NCBI GenBank assembly: GCA_026225055.1
Contig: JAMFSA010000138.1
Coordinates: forward strand, 1-41,016
Source: Mucilaginibacter xinganensis
Lineage (GTDB): Bacteria; Bacteroidota; Bacteroidia; Sphingobacteriales; Sphingobacteriaceae
Direction of reading: 5' to 3'
Length of the DNA stretch: 41,016 nt
In this document: one piece after another, positions 9,003-17,922 of the stretch
Layout: every line of letters begins with the position of its first letter
Numbering within the stretch: the stretch's first letter is position 1
Program-made: the position numbers and the translations under genes
The notes under the pieces: generated by a model
What the model saw: only the letters and a program-made list of their open reading frames with translations
Told to the model about the DNA's origin: nothing
The model's database searches: none

Positions 9003-10514
9003 ATGTTAAAAAAATGCACTAAAGTTCTATTAGGTTTATCTTGTTTAATCTCATTTGCCCATGCACAGTCATCAACAGAGAAGAATTACCTGGTTATAAA
9101 GCCAACCGATACGCCCGAAGATATTGTTCACAAGGCTGCAATGCTAACACCATCTGCACGACAGTTAAGGTGGCAGCAACTGGAACTGACATGCTTTTTT
9201 CATTTTGGTATAAATACCTTTACCGGTAAAGAGTGGGGTGATGGCACCGAAGCCCCACAACTATTTAACCCAATCGCGCTTGATGCCGGCCAATGGGTAA
9301 AAACGGCTAAAAATGCTGGTATTAAACAGGTGATAATTACCGCCAAACATCATGATGGTTTTTGTTTATGGCCAAGTAAATATACCGAACATAGTGTAAA
9401 AAACAGCCCCTGGAAAGGTGGCAAGGGCGATGTGGTTAAAGAAGTTGCCGACGCCTGTAAAAAATATAAAATGGGTTTCGGTATTTATTTATCGCCATGG
9501 GACAGAAATTCTCCACTTTACGGAACCGATGCCTATAATGATTATTTTGTAAACCAGCTTACAGAATTGCTTACGCAATATGGCCGTGTTGATGAGGTAT
9601 GGTTTGATGGCGCTAACGGTGAAGGCCCAAATGGCAAAAAGCAGGTGTATGATTTTAGCAGGTGGTATGCCCTGATCAGGAAATTACAACCTGGTGCTGT
9701 GATTGCAATTATGGGCCCCGATGTACGTTGGGTGGGTACCGAAAGCGGACACGGGCGCGAAACAGAATGGAGCGTTGTGCCTGCCAATAATTTAGATCAG
9801 AACGATATTACGAAAAACTCACAACACGATAAAATTTTTAAGCCGGAAGGTGATATGCGCGGAAGTGACCTGGGCGGCCTCGACAAAATTAAAAACGCTA
9901 AAGGATTGGTTTGGTTTCCGGCGGAAACAGATGTGTCTATCAGACCCGGATGGTTCTATCACGCCGCCGAGGATGATAAAGTAAAATCGCCCGAAAAGCT
10001 GCTCGATATTTATTATAATTCTGTTGGGATGAACAGTGTGCTATTATTGAATATCCCGCCTGACAAAAACGGATTGATCAATGAAGCTGACATACAGGCC
10101 CTGCAAGGCTGGAAAAAGCTGCGTGATGAAACATTTAAAATTAACCTGGCCGCGAATGCTATAGTTCAATGCACAAATGGGCTGCATTTAAATGCCATGT
10201 TAGATGATAACTATCAAACTTATTTTACTACCCGCGGCAACGATACCTCGGCAATAATTACATTTACTTTAAAAGATGCTAAAACTTTTAATGTGCTGCT
10301 TTTGCAGGAAAACATCAGCGTAGGGCAACGGGTAGAAAAATTTATGCTGGAATACTGGGATGGCAAAACATGGATTAAAGCAACCGAAGGTACCACTATT
10401 GGGTACAAAAGGTTACTTCGTTTCCCTGCCATTACAACCAACCAAGTAAGATTAAGCATATCGGCCCGTTTAAACCCGGCAATTGATGCATTTGGGTTAT
10501 ATAAGCAACCGTAA
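9003..10514 (+). CDS. GH29 alpha-L-fucosidase
   Basis: Removes alpha-linked L-fucose from non-reducing ends. I prefer ATG 9003 (signal MLKKCTKVLLGLSCLISFAHA) over the in-frame ATG 8976, which overlaps the sulfatase stop and adds a polar tail before the signal. The barrel has the fucosidase sequence FFHFGINTFTGKEWGDG, ITAKHHDGFCLWPSKYTEHSV, and the nucleophile Asp202 in VDEVWFDGANGEG. The pattern resembles the GH29-B group, which tends to act on alpha-1,3/1,4-fucose on branched GlcNAc. The last 120 residues (about 385-503) form a beta-sandwich resembling a CBM32/F5-8 type domain. It sits between two sulfatases, with gaps of 16 and 25 bp, so it is co-transcribed with them. Family is secure, subgroup likely. 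Confidence 0.94.
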   Translation: MLKKCTKVLLGLSCLISFAHAQSSTEKNYLVIKPTDTPEDIVHKAAMLTPSARQLRWQQLELTCFFHFGINTFTGKEWGDGTEAPQLFNPIALDAGQWVKTAKNAGIKQVIITAKHHDGFCLWPSKYTEHSVKNSPWKGGKGDVVKEVADACKKYKMGFGIYLSPWDRNSPLYGTDAYNDYFVNQLTELLTQYGRVDEVWFDGANGEGPNGKKQVYDFSRWYALIRKLQPGAVIAIMGPDVRWVGTESGHGRETEWSVVPANNLDQNDITKNSQHDKIFKPEGDMRGSDLGGLDKIKNAKGLVWFPAETDVSIRPGWFYHAAEDDKVKSPEKLLDIYYNSVGMNSVLLLNIPPDKNGLINEADIQALQGWKKLRDETFKINLAANAIVQCTNGLHLNAMLDDNYQTYFTTRGNDTSAIITFTLKDAKTFNVLLLQENISVGQRVEKFMLEYWDGKTWIKATEGTTIGYKRLLRFPAITTNQVRLSISARLNPAIDAFGLYKQP

Positions 10515-10539
10515 ATAACCTGCGATATAGAATCGAAAT

Positions 10540-12612
10540 ATGAAAATGAACCATTATCTCAACATTGTTATTGCCATTTTGTGGCTAACCGGATTTAGTT
10601 CCACTACGGTAAATGCACAGAAAAAGCCGAACATTATTTTTGTATTAACAGACGATATGGGCTATGGGGACGTAGGTGTGTTTTTCCAAAACCAGCGCAA
10701 AAGATCGGGCGACAGGAGTAAGCCCTATGAACTTACACCGAACCTGGATATAATGGCAGCTAATGGCGCGCGGTTTACACAGCAATATGCAGATGCCCCG
10801 GTTTGCGCACCTTCAAGGGCATCGCTGTTAAGCGGCGTTAACCAGGGTAACGCTTCTGTTAGGGATAATGAGTTTGACAAACAAATTGAAAATAACCATA
10901 CCATTGCAACCGTTTTGCGCCAGGCCGGATATAATACCGTGGCTATTGGCAAATGGGGATTGCAGGGTGTTAAAGAAGAAGGCCCAAATTGGCCCGCTCA
11001 TCCCCTTAAAAGAGGCTTTGATAGTTATTATGGATATATGCGCCATAAAGACGGGCATGAACATTATCCATTTGAAGGTATTTACGATGGAAAAAAACAA
11101 GTATGGAGCGATTATAGTGAAGTGTCTGCAGGTTTAAGTAAATGTTATACTACAGATCTATGGACCGCGGCTGCAAAAAAATATATAATAACACATCAAA
11201 AAGGAAAGAATGCTGCCAAACCTTTCTTTATGTACCTGGCTTATGATTGTCCGCATGCGGTTATAGAATTGCCCACACAGGCATATCCTCAAGGCGGAGG
11301 GTTAAAAGGCGGCGTGCAATGGCTGGGCAAGCCAGGGCATATGATCAATACAGCTACTGGTAATGTTGACACATACCGCTACCCCGAATACGAAAATGCT
11401 ACTTATGACGATGATAATAACCCTGCTACACCAGACGTCCCCTGGCCGGATACTTATAAAAGATATGCCACAGCCACACGCCGGATAGACGATGCCGTAG
11501 GGGATATTATGCATTTACTGGCCGATCTAAATATAGCCGATAATACACTGGTTGTTTTTACGTCGGATAATGGCCCGTCTATCGAATCGTATTTGCCCGC
11601 CTCGTTTAAATCCAACCAGCCTACTTTTTTTGGGAGCTATGGCCCTTTTGATGGTATAAAAAGAGATTGCTGGGAAGGCGGGTTAAGAATGCCTACAATA
11701 GTCGAATGGCCAAGCCATATAGGCAGGGATAAGGTGATCACGATGCCAAGTATGCTGTCAGACTGGATGGCCACTTTTGCTGTTGTTGCCCACATACAGC
11801 CGCCTGCCCGCACCGATGGTGTTTCACTATTGCCCGTATTAACAGGTAAGGGAGAACAACAAAACAGTTTAGTATATGTAGAATATTATGAAGGAGGGAA
11901 AACGCCTAACTTTAAAGAATTTGAAGCAAGCAGGAGGGGGCGAAAACGCGATCAGATGCAGGTAATACGCATGGGCGACCTGGTAGGGGTACGTTACCAG
12001 ATCAAAACTGCTGATGATGATTTCGAGATATATAACGCCATTACCGATCCCAAAGAAATTGACAACCTGGCCTTAAAGCCGGGCTATGAAAGTACACAGG
12101 CGCAAATGAAGGCCAAAGTATTACAGGCACGCCATGCCGATACCGAAGCGCCGCGCCCGTATGATAGCGTGGCTATACCCAGTGTGGATATTACTACCAA
12201 ATTATTACCCGGTATAGGATGGAAATATTACAAAGGCAGTTTTCCCTGGGTGGCAAATTCAATGGGCCTAACCGCAATCAGCGAAGGCACAAGCCCTGGT
12301 ATAGACGGGAATAAAACGAGCGGTATGCCGGGTATGCTTTGTTACGAAGGCTTCATCAATATCCCAGCCGATGGGTTTTACACTTTTTCTTTACAATCGC
12401 CGGGTAAAGCTTACGTGCGTTTGCATGAAGCTACTTTAATAGACGCTGATTTTGGGTATGTGCCGGGCAAAATGATTGAACAGCGCGTGCGTTTAAAAGC
12501 CGGGATGCACCCCGTAAAATTCAATTATCTTATCCCATTAAAAACCACCTCAAAAATACAGTTCCTATGTAAAAATGATAAAGGTGAAAGTATTAGCGCT
12601 TATTATCATTAA
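10540..12612 (+). CDS. Family S1 sulfatase with C-terminal PA14-like domain
   Basis: A second formylglycine sulfatase, 690 aa, longer than usual (about 480-550). It has a type I signal peptide (cleavage near VNAQ-KK), metal-binding VLTDDMGYGDVG, and active-site Cys89 in VCAPSRASLLSG followed by IGKWGLQG. FTSDNGP carries further metal ligands. The pattern resembles arylsulfatase A/galactose- or GalNAc-sulfatase types more than the preceding sulfatase, so the two probably remove different sulfate groups. Residues about 560-690, with GFINIPADGFYTFSL, YVRLHEATLIDAD and RLKAGMHPVKFNYL, look like a PA14-type carbohydrate-binding fold. It starts 25 bp after GH29. A 9-bp hairpin follows before the GH2 gene. 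Substrate position is inference. Confidence 0.9.
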   Translation: MKMNHYLNIVIAILWLTGFSSTTVNAQKKPNIIFVLTDDMGYGDVGVFFQNQRKRSGDRSKPYELTPNLDIMAANGARFTQQYADAPVCAPSRASLLSGVNQGNASVRDNEFDKQIENNHTIATVLRQAGYNTVAIGKWGLQGVKEEGPNWPAHPLKRGFDSYYGYMRHKDGHEHYPFEGIYDGKKQVWSDYSEVSAGLSKCYTTDLWTAAAKKYIITHQKGKNAAKPFFMYLAYDCPHAVIELPTQAYPQGGGLKGGVQWLGKPGHMINTATGNVDTYRYPEYENATYDDDNNPATPDVPWPDTYKRYATATRRIDDAVGDIMHLLADLNIADNTLVVFTSDNGPSIESYLPASFKSNQPTFFGSYGPFDGIKRDCWEGGLRMPTIVEWPSHIGRDKVITMPSMLSDWMATFAVVAHIQPPARTDGVSLLPVLTGKGEQQNSLVYVEYYEGGKTPNFKEFEASRRGRKRDQMQVIRMGDLVGVRYQIKTADDDFEIYNAITDPKEIDNLALKPGYESTQAQMKAKVLQARHADTEAPRPYDSVAIPSVDITTKLLPGIGWKYYKGSFPWVANSMGLTAISEGTSPGIDGNKTSGMPGMLCYEGFINIPADGFYTFSLQSPGKAYVRLHEATLIDADFGYVPGKMIEQRVRLKAGMHPVKFNYLIPLKTTSKIQFLCKNDKGESISAYYH

Positions 12613-12694
12613 CAAAAGGTTGTTTTGGTATTTTATATAAAGCGGATTTAAGGAAATTTATGATGATGTATTTGCTAATCAGGAAGAAGATATG

Positions 12695-12719
12695 CTCCAT
12701 ATCTGATAAGGATATGGAG
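12695..12719 (+). terminator. Small hairpin between sulfatase and GH2 (attenuator or partial terminator)
   Basis: CTCCATATC pairs perfectly with GATATGGAG across the 7-nt loop TGATAAG, followed by TTATTG. The stem is AT-rich and the U-run poor, so it may only reduce read-through into the GH2 gene, which starts 42 bp later. Confidence 0.35.
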
Positions 12720-12761
12720 TTATTGAAGAACACGTTTTAATTTATTAAATCATTAAATAGG

Positions 12762-14777
12762 ATGAAGTATTTTTATATCGCTATCATATTATTGTCAGTA
12801 CTACGTGCTAACGCTCAACGCGATACTGTCAGTTTGAATGATGACTGGAAATTCAGTATCGATAAAAAGGCTGAAGGGTTGTCGCGGCAATGGTATAAAA
12901 CAGATCTTGCTAATAGCCGCAATGTTCAGGTACCCCATACCTGGAATGTAGAGCCCGAAAACCAGAACCACTATGGATGGGGCTGGTATCAGAAAAGAAT
13001 ATTGATACCCCCAAAATGGCGAAATAAACGCCTTGTTCTACAGTTTGGTGCCATTAATCATACTGCTTATATCTATATCAACGGAAAGAAGATCGCCGAA
13101 AATATTGGTGACGGGTTTAATAAAATATCGCTCCCTATAGATGGAAATGTGATATACGGAGCAGAAAATGTTATTACAGTAGCTTGTAATAATGACTATG
13201 GGAAGAATAAGGTGCCCTATGCTGATTCTTTTGACTGGCCTAATGATGGCGGGTTAATCCGTACCGTTTCCCTTATTGTATCAGATAAGCCCGCGGCCAA
13301 CTATCTGCAGATTGAACCGCTATTAAATGTATCCGATAAATCGGGGGAACTAAAGATGAAACTGGGATTTGATCAATACAGCAATGATTTGATGTTTAAG
13401 GTTACCGTTACCGAAACAAATCAGCAAACCCACCATGTTATACTCCAGGCAACTACTCAACCAATATGGCAAAACAACACCGTATTGCTTAACTATTATT
13501 TAAAGCAGGTACATCCCTGGCATTTTGATTTCCCTAACCTTTACCAGGTTAGTGTTGTAGTTGAAAAGAGGGGGCATCCGGTAGATAGGATCAGTTCAAC
13601 TATAGGCTTCAGACAACTTGAATTTATAAATAATCAAACCTATTTGAATGGCGAGCGCATTAAGCTAATGGGGGTGGAATGGACAGCCGGGTCAAACCCT
13701 GAATTTGGTTTTGCAGAAAGTGATGCCGAAATTGTAAAGAACGGGAAGTTGATGAAAGATGTAAACGCCATATTTACCCGCCAGCATTTTCAGCAAAGTG
13801 ATGCTTTTTATGATTTTTGTGACAGAAATGGTATACTGGTACAGGAAGAAGTGCCATTATGGGGAGCCGAAACCCCATCAAACGATGCGATCAGAACAAT
13901 TGCCAGCAAGCAATTAGAACGTATGATCCAGGATCATTATAATCACCCCTCTATTATTTCATGGGGCGTAGGTAACGAGCTTAATGGGAGGGACTCAAGC
14001 ATGAAAAAGATGATAGCAAGCTTAGTTATTAAGGCAAAGGAGTTGGATACTACAAGAAAAGTGGCCTATGTAAGCAACACGCTGAAAAATGGTTTTATTA
14101 CAGACCCTAAGTTTACACCAGACGCCGGAAGTTTAGGCGATTACCTGATGATGAATGAATATGGCGGAAGCTGGTGGCAGATACCCGTTGGCAAGATCAG
14201 CTCTTATTTGGATAGTATACACATGAGTTATCCGGATAAACCTTTCTTTATATCAGAATTTGGATTATGTGAGCCTAATTTTAAAGGAGGTGATGAACGC
14301 CGGATAAACGACCTGATCTATCACATGGCCGTATATGAAAGTAAACCCTACATAGAAGGAGCCATCTATTTTGATTTAACAGATTACCGTACACACTACC
14401 CGGGTACTTCAGATACCACAAAGTTTAGAAGGCGTATTCATGGGGTGTACGATATGTATGGTAACCCCAAACCATCTATGAAAGTATTGAGAGAACTATC
14501 CTCACCAATAGAAATGCAGGGTGTTTCCAGGAGAAAGAATGGCAAGATAGCCATAACTATTTTAGGGAGCGTTGGTTTACCGCAATACACAGCAAAAGGA
14601 TACCAGCTTTATTTGTCAGACAATGAACATAATTATCAAAGTACAAAAGACTACCTACTGCCGGAGATTAAACCGGGTGAACGAATTGTATTCGAGGTTG
14701 ACGATCTGTATCAGGGTAAGGGAGTGATCACCGTTGTAAGACCTACGGGTTATATTGTTTTGCAAAAATCTTTTTAA
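12762..14777 (+). CDS. GH2 family glycosidase (beta-galactosidase/beta-glucuronidase type)
   Basis: A 671-aa exo-glycosidase with signal peptide (MKYFYIAIILLSVLRANAQ), so periplasmic. The N-terminal sugar-binding sandwich has WKFSIDKKAEG and VPHTWNVEPENQNHYGWGWYQK, followed by an Ig-like domain and the TIM barrel. The acid/base is Glu406 in GVGNELNG and the nucleophile Glu499 in FFISEFGL; the RQLEFINNQTYLNGERIKL-type junction before the barrel is typical of GH2. At 671 aa it lacks the long C-terminal lactase domain of LacZ and is closer to the shorter beta-galactosidase/glucuronidase clades. In this locus, removal of terminal beta-galactose is the most economical reading. It is the last gene of the PUL; a repeat element follows about 100 bp downstream. 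Confidence 0.9.
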   Translation: MKYFYIAIILLSVLRANAQRDTVSLNDDWKFSIDKKAEGLSRQWYKTDLANSRNVQVPHTWNVEPENQNHYGWGWYQKRILIPPKWRNKRLVLQFGAINHTAYIYINGKKIAENIGDGFNKISLPIDGNVIYGAENVITVACNNDYGKNKVPYADSFDWPNDGGLIRTVSLIVSDKPAANYLQIEPLLNVSDKSGELKMKLGFDQYSNDLMFKVTVTETNQQTHHVILQATTQPIWQNNTVLLNYYLKQVHPWHFDFPNLYQVSVVVEKRGHPVDRISSTIGFRQLEFINNQTYLNGERIKLMGVEWTAGSNPEFGFAESDAEIVKNGKLMKDVNAIFTRQHFQQSDAFYDFCDRNGILVQEEVPLWGAETPSNDAIRTIASKQLERMIQDHYNHPSIISWGVGNELNGRDSSMKKMIASLVIKAKELDTTRKVAYVSNTLKNGFITDPKFTPDAGSLGDYLMMNEYGGSWWQIPVGKISSYLDSIHMSYPDKPFFISEFGLCEPNFKGGDERRINDLIYHMAVYESKPYIEGAIYFDLTDYRTHYPGTSDTTKFRRRIHGVYDMYGNPKPSMKVLRELSSPIEMQGVSRRKNGKIAITILGSVGLPQYTAKGYQLYLSDNEHNYQSTKDYLLPEIKPGERIVFEVDDLYQGKGVITVVRPTGYIVLQKSF

Positions 14778-15178
14778 ACCGAGTTCTGGCTGAAAGTGTT
14801 AAAACGACTTTCGGAGTTAGAGGATTTAGGCGCAATATATCCATTGAAAGAAAGTTAGCCTAATGTTGTGTCTTTTGTATTGATACCATAAGTGTTCGGA
14901 AGATTTATTTTATTACATATATAGAGCGTAGGGTCACCCTGAGGTACTCGAAGGATAAGCGTAAAGGTCATTGCCCGCATGCTTCGAGTGCCTCAACATG
15001 ACCCTTTCTTTAATCTTCCGAACACCTATGGTATTGATACACGAAATCTGGTGCAATATTGAAAACCATGTACTGAAAGCTGGCATTGAATAACATATTT
15101 TTGACCAACAAGTAAATAGCTTTATTGTGGGAATAAATTGCACTACGATTATTATAGACAAGCATAAGCTGTTTTTTG
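14778..15178. other. 401-bp gene-free stretch after the PUL, mostly a repeat element
   Basis: Apart from the inverted-repeat element at 14876-15041, I see no gene, promoter or terminator with a T-run. The element lies between the convergent GH2 gene and the DoxX gene, and its stem-loop could end transcription from both sides. Confidence 0.5.
14876..15041. repeat. 166-bp MITE-like element with 30-bp terminal inverted repeats
   Basis: The ends 14876-14905 and 15012-15041 are inverted copies matching at 27 of 30 positions; both contain CCATA[A/G]GTGTTCGGAAGATT in inverted orientation. Nested inside is a second inverted pair (14931-14953 and 14982-15004, 19 of 23 matching) of the type GGGTCA..CTGAGG.ACTCGAAG, resembling a short repeat widespread in Bacteroidota genomes. 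No ORF is carried. The structure fits a non-autonomous transposable element or large REP/BIME-like hairpin. No clear target-site duplication was identified. Confidence 0.7.
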
Positions 15179-15640
15179 CTATGACCGGCGCGTTTGCTGA
15201 CGGCGCTTATCGCCTGTTAATATCTTATCAAGGGATAAGGGCCCTGAACCGATCACTACAAAAAGAACCAGAAGTGCCAGTACAAGTATGGATAACCAAA
15301 GTTCCGAGTTCATAAAAGGGGATAAAATATTTACAAAAAAAACCGCACCAAAAACAATTGGCAACTGAAACAGTGCAGCAAGTCTTGTGGTGAGTCCAAA
15401 GAAAATAAGTAGTCCACCTACCATGTGTATATAGCTAACGTAATAAAGAAGAAAAGTGACTATTTCAGGTGATGGGCTGATGATTTTATTTTCGATGATC
15501 AAGTCACGTAGAAAAGGGAAATGTTTTAAGAATGCATAACCTTTAGCCACCAAAAATACACCGAGCAGCATCCGTATGATGTCAAGAATTTTGGGATGAT
15601 GCGTATTTCCCCAACTTTCAAATTTGCGAATAAACCCCAT
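15179..15640 (-). CDS. DoxX-like integral membrane protein
   Basis: A 153-aa protein with four predicted membrane segments (about residues 18-36, 60-82, 86-106, 112-133). The sequence KILDIIRMLLGVFLVAKGYAF, then YYVSYIHMVGGLLIFFGLTTRLAA and LFQLPIVFGAVFFVN follow the DoxX/DoxD pattern. DoxX-like proteins are small quinone-associated or redox-linked membrane proteins with poorly defined roles in Bacteroidota. The basic C-terminus (GDKRRQQTRRS) is cytoplasmic-type. It stands alone, convergent with the GH2 gene across the repeat element. Family likely, function not known. Confidence 0.8.
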   Translation of the reverse strand: MGFIRKFESWGNTHHPKILDIIRMLLGVFLVAKGYAFLKHFPFLRDLIIENKIISPSPEIVTFLLYYVSYIHMVGGLLIFFGLTTRLAALFQLPIVFGAVFFVNILSPFMNSELWLSILVLALLVLFVVIGSGPLSLDKILTGDKRRQQTRRS

Positions 15641-16355
15641 TACGCCCTCCTTTTTCGGTTTGTGTAAAAGTAATTTTTTTTAATAGATAGAACAAACTAT
15701 CAACGTGGATAATATCTAAATTACTTTTATAATTCGCTATCAAATGAGTTATAACACGTATGTAACATTAGCTTTAACGGTATGATAGAAAATATATCCT
15801 TTAAAGGAGTTAATCCAGCAGTGGTTTCTGATCGTCTTCCGCTGACAGTGAAGCGCATGTAGATCGGCGCAGAACCAGATTGATAGTTTTTTTGCTTCTT
15901 AATATGGAAGAGTAAGCTGAAATTGGTTTTGATACCGTTAAAGGTGGAGTAGGCGGGGGGCCTGTTTTACATTTTTTATAGTTGCCATAGGCCGCTATCG
16001 ACATGGCAAGGCGATGAACCGTTCCTTTTTTAAGTTCAACTTCAATTCCCTTCCAGATATAATTTTGTTGAAGATTGGTTCGTCCCTTTCTTTCTATGGC
16101 AGAATACGGATAATCACAGGCATCAGTTGCGTGTACATTCCGCATTGCAATCTAAACGCAATACCCGCCTTATACTTTATAAAATAATAATTCAAAAATT
16201 AAAAAAACAAATGCGGTAATGTATAGTTACCTAAGCACACTTCCACAGATAGGTATAAATCAAGAAAGCCTGTTTCAACACTTCCATCCTTAGGTATTGC
16301 CATTATTCATTTACGACAATAATTAAGCTGCTCAATATAAATACCAGTATTTGCC
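15641..16355. other. 715-bp region with no firm gene between DoxX and the phosphoketolase operon
   Basis: This stretch must hold the promoters of the divergent DoxX gene and the 16356 operon. A 111-codon minus-strand frame (15810-16145) is the only sizeable ORF and is listed separately as doubtful. The rest is AT-rich. No exact TAnnTTTG box was found close to 16356. Confidence 0.4.
15810..16145 (-). CDS. Doubtful 111-aa hypothetical protein
   Basis: I do not recognise this protein. It has no signal peptide or membrane segment, a proline-rich spot (TGPPPTPPL) and a basic middle part. The opening MRNVHATDACDYPYSAIERKG and the segment NYIWKGIEVELKKGTVHRLAMSIAAYGNYKKC look protein-like, but the C-terminal half (serine/arginine-rich) does not. 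It may be a degraded gene, or a chance frame in a region with no competing plus-strand gene. Neighbours give no functional clue. Confidence 0.25.
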   Translation of the reverse strand: MRNVHATDACDYPYSAIERKGRTNLQQNYIWKGIEVELKKGTVHRLAMSIAAYGNYKKCKTGPPPTPPLTVSKPISAYSSILRSKKTINLVLRRSTCASLSAEDDQKPLLD

Positions 16356-16736
16356 ATGAAAAGAAATAACTATAGCCGGTATTTCCGTGTTTTTCACAAC
16401 GATACCAACGTCACTGAAATCTCCACAAACGATTTTAGATGTGTGAACTTACAACAAGCCAATTTCAAGCATATCATTTATTCCCCCCATAAACCATTAT
16501 TTTACGGCTACCTTACCCAGGCTAAAGCAATGGAAATGGCCAAAGCGGGTGCATTAGCGCATATTAATGCTTTAATAGCTATGGGCAAAGATGGAGAACT
16601 TGCTCTTTATGAATATCGCTTTCACCATTATCAGGACCTCACCGTCAATTTAATTGAGGCAAATATCCTGGAAATCGAAGATGAAGCTATTGATAAACAG
16701 CTTGAAAGAGACCATTTAACCATCCAGCCATCATGA
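16356..16736 (+). CDS. Unknown 126-aa protein, translationally coupled to acetate kinase
   Basis: I do not recognise a family. The protein is soluble, without signal or membrane segments. Residues 1-60 look beta-rich (YSRYFRVFHNDTNVTEISTNDFRCV, with an 'NLQQANF' turn), residues 60-80 form a helix (LTQAKAMEMAKAGALAHINALIA), and the C-terminus is acidic and helical (LIEANILEIEDEAIDKQLERD). Its TGA overlaps the ATG of acetate kinase (ATGA, 16733-16736), so the two are translated as a coupled pair. It is the first gene of the acetate kinase-phosphoketolase-proton ATPase operon, which suggests a regulatory or accessory role in this pathway; that is inference from position only. Confidence 0.75.
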   Translation: MKRNNYSRYFRVFHNDTNVTEISTNDFRCVNLQQANFKHIIYSPHKPLFYGYLTQAKAMEMAKAGALAHINALIAMGKDGELALYEYRFHHYQDLTVNLIEANILEIEDEAIDKQLERDHLTIQPS

Positions 16737-17890
16737 TCTTGACGATCAATGGCGGCTCGTCCAGTATTAAATTCGCGCTGTATAAAAGGGGTGAACACCT
16801 TTCAAAAATCTTCTCAGGGCAGATCAACCGGATTGGCTTACCTGCCGTAAAGTTTACAATAGATGACCAGGTTGACCCGCCGGCCTGTAAAGCAACTGAT
16901 TATACATCTGCTATTACCTGCCTTACAGACTGGCTTGAAAAAAATGCAACGCTAACTGATATAAAGGCGATAGGCCATCGGGTGGTGCACGGAATGCAGC
17001 ATACAGCGCCATGTCTGCTCACAGAGGAACGACTAAAGGAACTAAAACAACTTACATCTTATGACCCTGATCATTTACCGTTAGAAATTAAGCTGATCGA
17101 AGCATTTCAGCAACATTATCCGGGTATCCGGCAATTTGCCTGCTTCGATACCGGTTTTCACGCAGCTATGCCAGAGGTGGCGAAGCTGCTGCCTATTCCA
17201 CGGCGCTTTGCGCAACAGGGTATACGCAGGTACGGATTTCACGGGTTATCTTATCAATATTTAATTAAGGAACTGTCACATATCGCCGGAAAAAAAGCAG
17301 CTCGTGGCAGGGTGATCCTGGCACATTTAGGCAGTGGTGCCAGCCTGTGCGCCGCGTTTAAAGGGAAAAGCATTGATACCAGCATGGGTTTCACTCCGGC
17401 GGGCGGAATACCGATGAGCTCTCGTTCCGGTAACCTTGACCCGGGCGTAGCCTGGATCATGATGAAAACAGAAAAGCTTTCCCCCCGGCAGTTTAATCAT
17501 ATCATCAACCATGAATCTGGCTTGCTGGGCATTTCAGAAACCAGCGGAGATATGAGCGAATTGTTAAACCAGGAAGAAAGAGATAGCCGCTCGGCCGAAG
17601 CCGTTGACCTGTTCTGTTACGAGGTTAAGAAATGGATCGGGGCCTTCGCCGCTGCAATGGGTGGTATCGATACCATAGTGTTTGCCGGCGGCATTGGTGA
17701 AAATGCGCCTGTGATTAGGACAAGAATATGTAAAAGGTTAGGCTTTTTAGGAATTGGGCTGAATGAAAAACGGAATAATAAAAATGCCAGCCGGATTTCC
17801 CAAGATAAAAGCCGGGTAGCTGTCTATGTTATTCCAACCAATGAAGAATTGATCATCGCCGAGCTCGTTAACAAAATGATGAAAACTTAA
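16733..17890 (+). CDS. ackA: Acetate kinase
   Basis: Catalyses acetyl phosphate + ADP to acetate + ATP in the cytoplasm. The N-terminus MILTINGGSSSIKFALY is the ASKHA phosphate-1 loop of acetate kinases. Further markers are IGHRVVHGMQ (active-site His/Arg region), FACFDTGFHAAMP, RRYGFHGLSYQYL, AHLGSGASLCA with DTSMGFTPAGGIPMSSRSGNLDPG, and FAGGIGENAP near the C-terminus. The length, 385 aa, is normal. Its partner here is phosphoketolase, 32 bp downstream, not phosphotransacetylase, so its acetyl phosphate is likely to come directly from sugar phosphate cleavage. It overlaps the upstream 126-aa gene by 4 bp. Confidence 0.95.
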   Translation: MILTINGGSSSIKFALYKRGEHLSKIFSGQINRIGLPAVKFTIDDQVDPPACKATDYTSAITCLTDWLEKNATLTDIKAIGHRVVHGMQHTAPCLLTEERLKELKQLTSYDPDHLPLEIKLIEAFQQHYPGIRQFACFDTGFHAAMPEVAKLLPIPRRFAQQGIRRYGFHGLSYQYLIKELSHIAGKKAARGRVILAHLGSGASLCAAFKGKSIDTSMGFTPAGGIPMSSRSGNLDPGVAWIMMKTEKLSPRQFNHIINHESGLLGISETSGDMSELLNQEERDSRSAEAVDLFCYEVKKWIGAFAAAMGGIDTIVFAGGIGENAPVIRTRICKRLGFLGIGLNEKRNNKNASRISQDKSRVAVYVIPTNEELIIAELVNKMMKT

Positions 17891-17922
17891 TACAAAATAT
17901 TTACCCTCATAAATGACATGTT

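Noticed and set aside
15127..15315. 62-codon plus-strand frame overlapping the DoxX gene
   Set aside because: It overlaps the well-supported DoxX coding sequence on the other strand and has no recognisable content.
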